Positions 16,565-25,366 of a DNA stretch of 56,296 nt are shown piece by piece. The stretch lies in contig CARMXJ010000004.1 in the NCBI GenBank assembly GCA_949025205.1, forward strand, positions 1-56,296, written 5' to 3'. Numbering within the stretch: position 1 is the first letter of the stretch; each line of letters opens with the position of its first letter. The notes under the pieces were generated by a model. That model saw only the letters and a program-made list of their open reading frames with translations, was not told the DNA's origin and searched no databases. Both the position numbers and the translations under genes were made by a program. This DNA is from an uncultured Bacilli bacterium (GTDB lineage Bacteria; Bacillota_I; Bacilli_A; RF39; UBA660).

Positions 16565-19500
16565 ATGGAATGGTTATATAATAAATTTTCTACACAAGAA
16601 AATGTTAGAATAACTGGTCTTACGCGAGAATTAAATGTTTTGTATCTACAGCATTTGTTTTTAGAAAAACAAGAAAACTTGCTTTTGGTTACAAATTCTC
16701 TTTATGAATGTAATCAGTTATTTTCACTCTTAAGTACATACAATCTAAATGTGCTTCTTTTTCCAATGGATGATTTTTTATCTACTGTTGCTCTTGCTAT
16801 TTCCCCTGACTTGAAAATTAAAAGATTAGAAACTTTACAAAAGTTAAAGGAAGGAAAGTATATTGTTGTAACAAATTTAATGGGGTATTTAAAGTTTTTG
16901 CCTTCTTTAAAGGAAAGTTCTACTACTAATTTTTCTATTAAAGTAGGTGATACTATTTCAAGAGAAGAGTTTGTTTTGCAACTTGAAAAATTTGGTTATT
17001 CTAGGGATTCTATTGTTACTGCTACAGGAAATTATGCTGTTAGAGGGTTTATTTTGGATTTATTTTTAACGTTTTTAGAACATCCTATTCGAATTGAATT
17101 TTTTGGTAATTCGATTGAATCCATTCGTTATTTTGATGAAAATACCCAACTTTCTTTAGAAAATATTAAAGAAGTTACGATAACGCCTTATGATGAAATT
17201 ATTTATGAGGAGAAAAGCTCATTACTTGAATATTTGCAAGACCCCATTGTTTTGTATTACGATTATCAACAAATAGAAGCAGGGTATTATAAATTACAAC
17301 AAGATATAATGGAATACAATATAGCCAACGAAGTAGATATTAATACTTCTTATATGTTTAAGTTAGAAGATTTAAATGCTTCTAAAAAAATATATTTGGA
17401 TACTTTAGAAAATGCAGATGTTAAAGATGTTCCTCTTATTAAATATAGTTCTCAAGAGATGGAAAATTTTCGTTCTAATTTTACTCTTTTACAAGAAAAG
17501 GTATATGGCTTTATAAAACATGGTAAAACTGTTGTTTTTGCTTTAACAACGGAGCATCAAATTTTGGAAATTCGAGAACTATTCTCTGATGCTATTCTTA
17601 GCAAAAATGGAAATATTGTAAAAAATCAAGTAAACATTATTAAGAAACATGTCAATAAAGGATTTCTTTTTGATGATATAGTTTTAATCTGTCCCTATGA
17701 TATAGAAGAAATCCATGAAGAAAAGATAAAATATAAGAATACTTTAAAAATGGGGAAAAAGATTAATTCTGTTAATAATTTAACTCTTGGAGATTACGTT
17801 GTGCATCGTGCTCATGGTATTGGAATTTATAATGGTGTGGTTACATTAAAACAAATGGGTCTGGAAAAAGATTTTATTCAGATTAATTATTTAGGCAATG
17901 ATAAAGTTTATATTCCGGTCGAAAAAATTACAAGTATTTATAAGTATACCGATAAGGATGGCGTGAAGCCAAAAGTCAATAAATTAAATAGTACTTCCTG
18001 GGAACTAAAAAAACGGCAAGTGCAAAAAAAGATTAAAGATATTTCCGAAGAGTTAATGAAACTGTATGCCCTTCGAAGTAATACAAAAGGGGATAGTTAT
18101 ATTGACTATCCTATGGAAGATTTGTTTGCTATGGAATTTCCTTATGAAGAAACGAAAGACCAAGAAAAAGCCATTCAAGATGTTTTAAATGATTTAAGAA
18201 GTCCTGTTCCTATGGATAGACTTTTGTGTGGAGATGTTGGATTTGGAAAAACAGAAGTTGCTTTTCGAGCTATGTTTAAAACCGTTTTAAATAATAAACA
18301 AGTCATGTATTTGTGTCCTACTACGATTTTATCAAAACAACAATATACTTCTGCGTTAAAACGATTTTCGAATTATCCCATTACAATTGCTTTATTAAAC
18401 CGTTTTACAACGAAAAAAGAAACCACTCGTATTTTGGAAGATTTAAAGGCAGGTAAAATTGATATTTTGTTTGGAACACATCGCCTTTTGAGTAGTGATG
18501 TGCAATGTAAAAGTTTAGGATTACTGGTTGTGGATGAGGAACAACGTTTTGGTGTAACCCATAAAGAGAAAATAAAGCAATTTAAAAATGATGTAAATGT
18601 TTTAACATTATCAGCAACTCCTATTCCGAGAACTTTAAAGATGGCGATGAGTGGTCTTCGTGATTTATCTATTATTGATACTGCTCCCGTTAATCGGTAT
18701 CCTGTGCAAACTTATGTGGTAAGTGAAAATGATTTAATTGTGAAAGATGCTATTTATAAGGAGTTATCAAGAAAAGGGCAAATTTTTATTTTATATAACA
18801 AAGTGGCTTCTATTGAAGAATTTTCAAATCGTTTGCAAAGACTTGTTCCTGAAGCACGTATTTCATTTGCCCATGGACAAATGACAAAGAAAGAATTAGA
18901 TACGATAATGGAATCTTTTGTTGCTTTCGAATTTGATATTTTAGTTTGTACTACCATTATTGAAACAGGTATTGATATTCCTAATGCTAATACTTTAATT
19001 ATTTATGATGCCGACCATTTTGGTTTAAGTCAACTTTATCAACTTCGTGGTCGTGTGGGTAGAAGTGAGCGAATTGCTTATGCTTATCTTTTGTATGATA
19101 AACAAAAAGTTTTAAATGATATTGCTGTAAAACGTTTACAAGCGATTAAGGATTTTACGGAACTTGGTAGTGGATACCGAATTGCTATGCGTGATTTATC
19201 TTTACGTGGCGCCGGCGATATTTTAGGAAGTGAACAAGCAGGTTTTGTAGAATCCGTTGGTATTTCTCTTTATATGAAAATGATAGAAGAAGAAATGAAG
19301 CGACTTCAAGGAGAAGTGGTAGAGGAAGAGGATACAGACACAAAATCTTTAGTCAACGTAAGTACTCATATTAGCGATAATTATGTCAGCGATGAAGATA
19401 TTAAAATTGAAATTCATCAATTGATTAATGAAATAGAAGATATGGAATCTTTAGAACGTATTAAAGGTATTTTGGAAGACCGTTTTGGTAAAATTAATGA

Positions 19501-19798
19501 AACACTTTTGGTTTATATGTATGAAGAGTGGTTTGAAAAACTAGCGAAAAAGTTAGAAATTACAACTGTAAAACAAACGGATAGATTCGTAAGTTTTGAA
19601 ATTCCAGAGAGTGTTTCTTCTAAAGTAAAAGGAGATAAGTTGTTTTTAGAAGCTTATAATATTAGTACTGCTTTTTCCTTTAAGTATGTGAATAAAAAAA
19701 TTACCATTACTTTATTAATTGGAAATTTAGAAAAACATTTTTTGTATTATTTAGTGCCGTTATTAGAACTTATTTTGTCCGATGTAGAAGAAATTTAA
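16565..19798 (+). CDS. mfd: Transcription-repair coupling factor
   Basis: Displaces RNA polymerase stalled at DNA lesions and recruits UvrA. The protein of about 1077 residues has the UvrB-like N-terminal region, the RNA-polymerase interaction domain (LGDYVVHRAHGIGIYNG) and a RecG-like helicase with Walker A GDVGFGKTE near 556, DEEQ and the RGRVGRSER motif, then the TRCF C-terminal domain. ATG 16559 sits only two bases from the GGAG, so ATG 16565 is the better start. It is coupled to pth. Confidence 0.96.
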   Translation: MEWLYNKFSTQENVRITGLTRELNVLYLQHLFLEKQENLLLVTNSLYECNQLFSLLSTYNLNVLLFPMDDFLSTVALAISPDLKIKRLETLQKLKEGKYIVVTNLMGYLKFLPSLKESSTTNFSIKVGDTISREEFVLQLEKFGYSRDSIVTATGNYAVRGFILDLFLTFLEHPIRIEFFGNSIESIRYFDENTQLSLENIKEVTITPYDEIIYEEKSSLLEYLQDPIVLYYDYQQIEAGYYKLQQDIMEYNIANEVDINTSYMFKLEDLNASKKIYLDTLENADVKDVPLIKYSSQEMENFRSNFTLLQEKVYGFIKHGKTVVFALTTEHQILEIRELFSDAILSKNGNIVKNQVNIIKKHVNKGFLFDDIVLICPYDIEEIHEEKIKYKNTLKMGKKINSVNNLTLGDYVVHRAHGIGIYNGVVTLKQMGLEKDFIQINYLGNDKVYIPVEKITSIYKYTDKDGVKPKVNKLNSTSWELKKRQVQKKIKDISEELMKLYALRSNTKGDSYIDYPMEDLFAMEFPYEETKDQEKAIQDVLNDLRSPVPMDRLLCGDVGFGKTEVAFRAMFKTVLNNKQVMYLCPTTILSKQQYTSALKRFSNYPITIALLNRFTTKKETTRILEDLKAGKIDILFGTHRLLSSDVQCKSLGLLVVDEEQRFGVTHKEKIKQFKNDVNVLTLSATPIPRTLKMAMSGLRDLSIIDTAPVNRYPVQTYVVSENDLIVKDAIYKELSRKGQIFILYNKVASIEEFSNRLQRLVPEARISFAHGQMTKKELDTIMESFVAFEFDILVCTTIIETGIDIPNANTLIIYDADHFGLSQLYQLRGRVGRSERIAYAYLLYDKQKVLNDIAVKRLQAIKDFTELGSGYRIAMRDLSLRGAGDILGSEQAGFVESVGISLYMKMIEEEMKRLQGEVVEEEDTDTKSLVNVSTHISDNYVSDEDIKIEIHQLINEIEDMESLERIKGILEDRFGKINETLLVYMYEEWFEKLAKKLEITTVKQTDRFVSFEIPESVSSKVKGDKLFLEAYNISTAFSFKYVNKKITITLLIGNLEKHFLYYLVPLLELILSDVEEI

Positions 19799-19814
19799 AA
19801 AACTTCTACTTTTT
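19784..19814 (+). terminator. Terminator of mfd
   Basis: GTAGAAG (19784-19790) pairs with CTTCTAC (19803-19809) and five Ts follow. It covers both the mfd stop and the stop of the convergent nuclease gene. Confidence 0.6.
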
Positions 19815-20714
19815 CTTTGTTATTTTATAAGTTAATGGAATGATATTTTGGGTTTTAACGAAGTTTGCAATTAGTTTATCTTGTTTTTTGGAAATAATGA
19901 TGCCTATTGTTTCCTTATGGAATGTTTCTTTTATTTGTTCATCAACTATTTGCATATAAAATTCTATTTGTGCTTTATCTTCTTTCTTTAATTCTCGTAA
20001 TTTCAATTCTACTACAAAAAAGCAATTTAGTTTGTAATTAAATAGAAGGATGTCAATGTAATAATTTTTTTTATTGTAGTTTATTTTGTACTGATTATCT
20101 ACTAGAGTAAAACCTTCTCCTAGTTGATTAAAAAAGTTTTGTAATTTAGCAAGTATGGAAATTTCTAAATCCTGTTCTCTGGTTATTTCTGTTTCTATTT
20201 CGAGAATAATAGGGTCTTTCATCGTATTTAGTAAGGAATATTTATTTGCGGGTAGCATAATTTCTATTTTATCAGGTTTTTTTATTAAACGCTCATAGGC
20301 ATTACTATTGATTTCTTTTTTTAGTTCTCTTACGGATAAGTTTTTAGAAATACATTGATTAATGTAATAATTGCGTTTGTTTTTATCTTTAACAGGAAGC
20401 AATATTTTGAAATGACTCCAAGTTAATTGTTGCCACACTGTAGCAAGTATTGGAATTAGTAAATAAAACTGTCTAAATCGGGTTAAATTTGTATAATTGT
20501 AACCACTTCCATATTTTTTTGTATATGTTTTAGACCATTCTTTAATAAGTTCATTACCATATTTTGCACGTTCTTTACCACCTTGAGCTTCAACTAATAA
20601 CTTTCCAATATTCCAATAATTAGTTAATATATCTTGGTTTTCTTTTATGATTCTTGCACGTTTATTTATTTCATTCTTTTTAATGTATGTTTCGATTTCG
20701 CTATAATAATTCAT
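19806..20714 (-). CDS. DUF1016 / YhcG-type PD-(D/E)XK nuclease family protein
   Basis: The 302-residue protein has both halves of the family: an N-terminal winged-helix-like part (ILTNYWNIGKLLVEAQ, and YTNLTRFRQFY with TWSHFKILL) and a C-terminal nuclease fold whose active-site strand reads YYIDILLFN followed by FFVVELKL, the PD-ExK pattern. YhcG-like proteins are found in stand-alone form and near restriction systems; their function is poorly known. It is one of only two minus-strand genes in the window, inserted between mfd and spoVT. Its ribosome-binding site (AGAGGAGAT) and a TATAAT lie upstream on the minus strand. No partner gene accompanies it. Confidence 0.85.
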   Translation of the reverse strand: MNYYSEIETYIKKNEINKRARIIKENQDILTNYWNIGKLLVEAQGGKERAKYGNELIKEWSKTYTKKYGSGYNYTNLTRFRQFYLLIPILATVWQQLTWSHFKILLPVKDKNKRNYYINQCISKNLSVRELKKEINSNAYERLIKKPDKIEIMLPANKYSLLNTMKDPIILEIETEITREQDLEISILAKLQNFFNQLGEGFTLVDNQYKINYNKKNYYIDILLFNYKLNCFFVVELKLRELKKEDKAQIEFYMQIVDEQIKETFHKETIGIIISKKQDKLIANFVKTQNIIPLTYKITKKK

Positions 20715-20801
20715 AAGATGTATCTCCTCTTATTATATATACAAGCTAAATTTGCGATCTCCTTTTATTTTTATAGATAATCTTAAAAAATGATTTTCTT
20801 T

Positions 20802-20831
20802 TGTATAATTTTTTTTCTATAACCCACACTA
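20802..20831 (+). promoter_or_regulatory. Candidate sigma-G (forespore) promoter of spoVT
   Basis: TGTATA (20802-20807), a 17-bp spacer and CACACTA (20825-20831) fit the forespore sigma-G pattern TGNATA-N17-18-CATACTA with one mismatch. A TATAAT at 20804-20809 overlaps the -35, so a housekeeping promoter is the competing reading. Confidence 0.5.
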
Positions 20832-20856
20832 ATAAACGTAAGGAGTTGAGTCACTT

Positions 20857-21378
20857 TTGAAGTCAACAGGAGTTATTCGAAGAATTGATGAGTTAGGAAG
20901 AATTGTTTTGCCGAAAGAAATACGACGTAATTTAGGAATTCGTGATGGAGAAAATTTAGAAATATTTGTAGAAGATGACCAAATTGTTTTAAAGAAATAT
21001 TCTAAGATTAAAGATTACGCAGAAACTATAAATACAATATGTGAGCTTGTTTCAACAGTTTATGATGTTAAAATGATTGTTACTGATAGAGATAAAGTTA
21101 TTTATTCGAATTTTGATAAGAATATAGTTGGTACAGAGTTAGATATGAAATTAATTGGTTATATTCATAATCGTGAGAGTGTTTTAAAAAATAGCTTACA
21201 AGCATATCATTTTAACAAAGAGGAAAAGAAAGGCTACTATTTTATCCAGCCGATTATTTCTTCTACAGATTGTTTAGGCCTTTTGCTTATTTATAGTGAT
21301 AAGATAATACCAGAAGAAAATATTTCTTTATTAAAGTTAATGTCTACGATTATCGTTAGTAAAGTGGATATTGCTTGA
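20857..21378 (+). CDS. spoVT: Stage V sporulation protein T
   Basis: AbrB-type regulator that tunes late forespore gene expression. The 173-residue protein begins with the swapped-hairpin AbrB DNA-binding domain (STGVIRRIDELGRIVLPKEI, about 3-22) and continues with a GAF-like domain (about 55-170), the composition and length of SpoVT rather than of short AbrB. The start is TTG 20857, with AAGGAG about 11 bases upstream. It follows mfd in Bacillus as well; here a minus-strand nuclease separates the two. Confidence 0.92.
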   Translation: MKSTGVIRRIDELGRIVLPKEIRRNLGIRDGENLEIFVEDDQIVLKKYSKIKDYAETINTICELVSTVYDVKMIVTDRDKVIYSNFDKNIVGTELDMKLIGYIHNRESVLKNSLQAYHFNKEEKKGYYFIQPIISSTDCLGLLLIYSDKIIPEENISLLKLMSTIIVSKVDIA

Positions 21379-21409
21379 ATGTCCTATTATTTTGTGTTAA
21401 GATAAGCTT

Positions 21410-21607
21410 AATTAACGAAGAAGGAAAGAGTAACCTTTTGGAAGTTTTTAGAGAGTTTGCTAGTGGTGAAATGCAAATAGCGAATATTAGGTGAAGATGG
21501 CTCTGGAGTTAAAACGATTTATTCTCGTTACGAATTTAAAGTGCATGATTAATCATGAATTAAGGTGGTACCGCGGAAATTTTTCGCCCTTAATTTATGA
21601 TTTTTTT
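21410..21607 (+). promoter_or_regulatory. T-box riboswitch, methionine specifier
   Basis: Senses uncharged tRNA to let transcription continue. The T-box proper is AAGGTGGTACCGCGG (21562-21576). A 15-bp terminator stem (21551-21565 with 21588-21602) runs into a T-run. Stem I features include AGAGAG and a specifier-loop segment GGTGAAGATGGCTCTGGAG in which the ATG at 21497-21499 would pair with the initiator or elongator tRNA-Met anticodon. A promoter with TTGAAT (21375-21380), 17 bp and TGT-TAAGAT (-10 at 21398-21403) lies just upstream. metG downstream supports the methionine reading. Confidence 0.9.
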
Positions 21608-21629
21608 ATTTTTTAAGGAGGAGAAGCAA

Positions 21630-21971
21630 ATGGAATATATTCATAAAAGTATGGCTAGTTTTTATGCAGGAGATGGATATTCGGGAATGGATTATCCGAT
21701 GCAAGATAAAGATATTAATTTTGCGGTTATAAAAATAAGTTCTAGAAGTCCTAAAACAGGCTATCAAATGAATACGAGTTGTAAAGAATTACTTTATATT
21801 CTAAATGGAAGTGGAACATTGTATCTAAAAGATAAAGAAAAAACTTCATTTAAAGAGGGAGATGTTATTTTGTTAGATAAAAAGGAGTGTTATGCTTTTG
21901 AAGGAAATTTTGAGGCAGCAGTTCCTTGTACTCCGGCATGGACTAGCGAGCAACATCAATATGTTGATTAA
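21630..21971 (+). CDS. Cupin-domain protein
   Basis: First gene of the T-box operon. This small protein of 113 residues is a single cupin beta barrel: the segments KELLYILNGSGTLYL and FKEGDVILLDKKECYAF correspond to the two cupin motifs. The usual metal-binding histidines are largely missing, so an enzymatic role is uncertain. ATG 21630 follows an AAGGAGGAG; an upstream in-frame ATG (21597) lies inside the terminator stem and is not used. Its C-terminus is followed within 20 bases by the SDR gene. Confidence 0.8.
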   Translation: MEYIHKSMASFYAGDGYSGMDYPMQDKDINFAVIKISSRSPKTGYQMNTSCKELLYILNGSGTLYLKDKEKTSFKEGDVILLDKKECYAFEGNFEAAVPCTPAWTSEQHQYVD

Positions 21972-21989
21972 TAGAAGGGAAGAAGTGTT

Positions 21990-22726
21990 GTGAATAAAGT
22001 TGTGATGATTACGGGTGCAAGAAGAGGTTTAGGACTTGCTTGCGTTTATAAATTTGCCGGGGGGGGGGGTATAACATTGTTTTAAATGGTCGCTCCCATT
22101 ATGAAGAATTAGTAAAAATTCAAAAAGAAATAGAAGAAAAGTATTCTGTAAAATGTTTGGTATGTTATGGAGATATTGCAAACGAAGAAGATGTAAAAAG
22201 GATGCTTGAAGAAGTAAAAAATACGTTTGGTACATTAGATGTATTAGTTAATAATGCTGGTATTGTTTATGACATGGAAATTGAAGATAGACCTACTACT
22301 CTTTTTGAAGAGACAATGCATAATAATGCAACTGGAACATATTTAATGTGTAAGTATTTTGGTAAATTTATGTATGAACAAGATAAAATAACTCGAATTG
22401 TAAATGTCTCTAGTACGAATGGAATTGATTGTAATTTTCCAACCAGTATTGATTATGATGCCTCAAAAGCAGCGATTATTTCTTTAACAAAAAATTTTGC
22501 CATGGAATATGCTCCTAAAATTTTAGTGAATGCAGTTGCTCCAGGATGGATTAATACAGAGATGAATAAAGATTTACCTAAGGATTTAGTAGATGAAGAG
22601 ATTTTTAAAATTTATTTAAAACGATTTGCAGAACCAAAAGAGATAGCAAGTTTGATTTATTATTTAGGAAGTGAAGAAAATACTTTTGTAAATAATGAAG
22701 TTATAAAAATTGATGGTGGTTATTAA
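21990..22726 (+). pseudogene. SDR-family oxidoreductase interrupted at a poly-G tract
   Basis: A short-chain dehydrogenase/reductase of FabG/glucose-dehydrogenase type. The GTG start at 21990 gives the NAD(P)-binding TGARRGLG. The catalytic Ser and Tyr-x-x-x-Lys follow in the downstream part (NVSSTNG, YDASKAA), as do NNAG and the C-terminal PGWINTEM. The two halves are in different frames because of an 11-G run at 22059-22069: the upstream frame meets TAA at 22083. A run of 9 or 12 Gs would restore one ORF of about 244 residues; 9 gives the best fit (FAGGGYNIVLNGRS). All other motifs are intact, so it is either recently broken, phase-variable or miscalled. It sits between cupin and metG in the methionine T-box operon. 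Confidence 0.85.
22059..22069 (+). repeat. Poly-G tract, 11 bases
   Basis: Eleven consecutive Gs inside the SDR gene, in a window otherwise very poor in G and C. It falls at the loop between the first Rossmann helix and second strand, where extra glycines would be tolerated. Confidence 0.9.
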
Positions 22727-22744
22727 AAGGAAAGAAGGTTAATT

Positions 22745-24268
22745 ATGAAAGAAAAATATTATATTACAACAGCGATTGCATATACATCTGCAAAACCTCA
22801 TATTGGAAATACATATGAAATTGTTTTGGCGGATAGTATAGCTCGTTATAAAAGATTAAAGGGATTTGATGTTTATTTTCAAACAGGAACAGATGAGCAT
22901 GGAGAAAAGATTCAAATTAATGCGATAAAAGCTGGTTTAACTCCAAAAGAATTTGTAGACAATATTGCAACTGAGGTTAAAAATATTTGGGATATTATGA
23001 ATACTTCTTATGATAAATTTGTCCGTACTACCGATAAAAATCACGAACGAATTGTACAAAAAATATTTAAGAAAATGTTTGATAAGGGAGATATTTATTT
23101 AGGAGAATACCAAGGGTTATATTGTGTTCCTTGTGAGTCTTTTTGGACAGAATCTCAACTTGTAGAAGGAAAATGTCCGGATTGTGGAAGAGAAGTAGAA
23201 TTAAAGAAAGAAGAAGCTTATTTTTTTAAATTAAGTAAATATCAAGATAAATTGATAGAATATATTGAGTCTCATCCAGAGTTTATAGAGCCAGAAGCTC
23301 GTAAGAATGAAATGGTGAATAATTTTTTAAAACCAGGATTACAAGATTTATGTGTGTCTCGTACTTCGTTTGATTGGGGAATACCAGTGGATTTTGATTC
23401 GAAGCATGTTGTGTATGTTTGGCTTGATGCTTTAACAAATTATATTACTAACATTGGATATGACCCAGATGGTTCTAGTGATGAATTTTTCAAGTGGTGG
23501 TCCGCAGATTTGCATTTAGTTGGAAAAGATATTATTCGTTTTCATACCATTTATTGGCCGTGCTTTTTAATGAGTTTGGATTTGCCTTTACCTAAACAAG
23601 TTTTTGGTCATCCATTTCTTATAATGAAGGATGGTAAGATGAGTAAAAGTAAAGGAAATTTAGTTTATGCAGATGATTTGGTCCATGAATTTGGTGTGGA
23701 TGCGGTTCGTTATTATGTTTTACATGAAATTCCTTTTGCATCGGATGGAGTCTTTACAAAAGAATTGTTAGTGGAAAGAATTAATGGGGATTTGGTAAAT
23801 ATTTTGGGAAATTTAGTCAATCGAACCATTGCAATGGCAAAGAAATATTTTGCGAGTCACTTAGAAAATAAAAATGTTTTAGAAGCGGTAGACAAGGAAC
23901 TTCTTTTTGTGGTAAATACATTAGAAGAGAAAGTAGAAAAAAGAATGGATGCCCTTGAGATTGGTTTTGCAATGGATGAAATTTTTGAAGTTCTTAGAAG
24001 AAGCAATAAATATATTGATGAAACAACACCTTGGGTGCTTGCTAAAGAAGAAGATAAAAAAGAAAGACTAGAAACTGTACTTTATCATTTGATAGAGAGT
24101 ATTCGCGTATGTGCTGTATTTTTAAGTCCATTTTTACCAGAGACGAGCGATAAAATATTTAGTCAAATTAATAGTAGTGATAAATCTTTTACTTTTAACG
24201 AAAGTAATGTTTATGACTTAAAAGAACCAGAGATTTTATTTCAAAGAATTGATGTTGAGAAAAAATAG
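22745..24268 (+). CDS. metG: Methionyl-tRNA synthetase
   Basis: Charges tRNA-Met. The 507-residue class I synthetase has the HIGH-type motif as HIGN (19-22), a knuckle with CVPCESF and CPDCGRE (two CxxC), and KMSKS at 298-302. It lacks the C-terminal EMAP-like dimerisation domain found in the longer Bacillus enzyme, which is common in reduced genomes. It begins at ATG 22745 behind AAAGAAGG, 18 bases after the SDR stop, and is presumably under control of the upstream methionine T-box together with the cupin and SDR genes. Confidence 0.96.
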   Translation: MKEKYYITTAIAYTSAKPHIGNTYEIVLADSIARYKRLKGFDVYFQTGTDEHGEKIQINAIKAGLTPKEFVDNIATEVKNIWDIMNTSYDKFVRTTDKNHERIVQKIFKKMFDKGDIYLGEYQGLYCVPCESFWTESQLVEGKCPDCGREVELKKEEAYFFKLSKYQDKLIEYIESHPEFIEPEARKNEMVNNFLKPGLQDLCVSRTSFDWGIPVDFDSKHVVYVWLDALTNYITNIGYDPDGSSDEFFKWWSADLHLVGKDIIRFHTIYWPCFLMSLDLPLPKQVFGHPFLIMKDGKMSKSKGNLVYADDLVHEFGVDAVRYYVLHEIPFASDGVFTKELLVERINGDLVNILGNLVNRTIAMAKKYFASHLENKNVLEAVDKELLFVVNTLEEKVEKRMDALEIGFAMDEIFEVLRRSNKYIDETTPWVLAKEEDKKERLETVLYHLIESIRVCAVFLSPFLPETSDKIFSQINSSDKSFTFNESNVYDLKEPEILFQRIDVEKK

Positions 24269-24278
24269 TTTTTAGAGA

Positions 24279-24306
24279 AGCTTATAATTCGTTATAAGTT
24301 TTTTTC
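24279..24306 (+). terminator. Terminator of the metG operon
   Basis: Stem CTTATAA (24281-24287) with TTATAAG (24292-24298) around a TTCG loop, extended by two wobble or AT pairs, followed by a T-run. Confidence 0.8.
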
Positions 24307-24335
24307 TTGACAAAAAGTATGATAACGACTATTCT
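24307..24335 (+). promoter_or_regulatory. Strong promoter next to the downstream ATG
   Basis: A perfect TTGACA (24307-24312), a 17-bp spacer and TATTCT (24330-24335). The predicted start, near 24342, is about 3 bases before ATG 24345, so the mRNA would be essentially leaderless. Confidence 0.65.
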
Positions 24336-24344
24336 ATTTTCCAT

Positions 24345-25265
24345 ATGACAAATTTACAAGTGGAAAAAGATATACATTTTGCTAAAAGAATTGTTTTGCA
24401 AACTAAGAAATATGAAAAGTATAGGAAGTATTCTGTTGTTCCTATAAGAGGAACAGAAAATATTCAAGAACTTTTTTCTAAAATCAAAAATACTTTTCAA
24501 TTTATATTAATGGTTACTGCTAGTGGAGACCAAATCTTAGAAGCGGTTTTACATGGTGCCAAAAATATAACTTGTTTTGATATTAATCGTTTAGCTAAGT
24601 ATGGGTGTGAACTTAAAGTAGCAGCTGTTTTGGCGTTAAAATATGATGAATTTATCAGTTTTTATAAAGGAAATTTTTCTTTTTCTCTTTTTCAGAAAAT
24701 AGTTCCTTTTTTAAAAGGAGATAGCTTGTATTTTTGGAGTCAACTTTTTAATACAATAAATGGGTTTGATATCTATACCCGTCTTTTTGATAGCAGGTAT
24801 CACATGTCTATTGAATTAACTACTACAAAATGCTCTGTTTATAGTGAAAAAGAGTATTATGTAATAAAAGAAAATTTAAAAAATGTAACTATTTCTTATA
24901 TTGATTCCAATGTTTTAAATATTATAAAAAATGAAAAAGTAAAAAATCAAAAATATAATCTTATTTATTTGTCTAATATTTTTTATTATTTAGGAAAGAG
25001 TGAAAAATATTGTAGTGGTTTTATTAAAGAAAAGCTTTTGCCATTATTAAAAGAAAACGGTGAAGTTTTTATTCATTATTTGTATGGGCAAGGGGGAAGC
25101 AAAATAAATTGTACTTCTTTTTCAGACTTTATGTGGCTAGAGTATAATCAGGAAATATTAGATAGGTTTGAAGAATTATTGCCTATCACTAAGTATTATG
25201 TTACGTGTACTGGGTATGGTAATCCAATAGGAGATAAAGATGTTGTTTTATCTTTGAAACGTTAA
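24345..25265 (+). CDS. DUF3419/BtaA-like SAM-dependent protein
   Basis: This 306-residue protein resembles the DUF3419 family related to BtaA, which transfers aminocarboxypropyl groups from SAM to lipid. The support is the SAM-site-like segment ILMVTASGDQILEAVLHGAK followed by ITCFDIN (about 65-90), and a later segment YNLIYLSNIFYYLG as in such transferases. No ribosome-binding site precedes ATG 24345 and the promoter abuts it, which implies leaderless translation. It is not in the Bacillus counterpart of this locus. Its last codons overlap the left direct repeat that flanks merR. The substrate is unknown. Confidence 0.7.
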   Translation: MTNLQVEKDIHFAKRIVLQTKKYEKYRKYSVVPIRGTENIQELFSKIKNTFQFILMVTASGDQILEAVLHGAKNITCFDINRLAKYGCELKVAAVLALKYDEFISFYKGNFSFSLFQKIVPFLKGDSLYFWSQLFNTINGFDIYTRLFDSRYHMSIELTTTKCSVYSEKEYYVIKENLKNVTISYIDSNVLNIIKNEKVKNQKYNLIYLSNIFYYLGKSEKYCSGFIKEKLLPLLKENGEVFIHYLYGQGGSKINCTSFSDFMWLEYNQEILDRFEELLPITKYYVTCTGYGNPIGDKDVVLSLKR

Positions 25266-25345
25266 TTTTACTTCTTTTGTTATATTTGTTATAGTATTTT
25301 TGGAGTGAAGCTTATGTTTTGTGGCAGATGCTTTGTTTAATATTA
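25253..25345 (+). repeat. Left direct repeat: decayed copy of the tatD upstream region
   Basis: The segment matches 26483-26593: TTTGAAACGTTAATTTTAC, TTGTTATAT repeats, TATAGTATTTTTGGAGTGA and GCTTATGTTTTGTG. Here it has two copies of the 9-bp repeat against four on the right, and a degraded tatD start (ATG at 25314 followed by out-of-register sequence). Together the two copies bracket the merR gene. Confidence 0.8.
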
Positions 25346-25366
25346 GATATATTATTTAATTTATTC

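Noticed and set aside
21597..21629. Upstream in-frame extension of the cupin gene
   Set aside because: The ATG is inside the T-box terminator stem; AAGGAGGAG sits just before ATG 21630.
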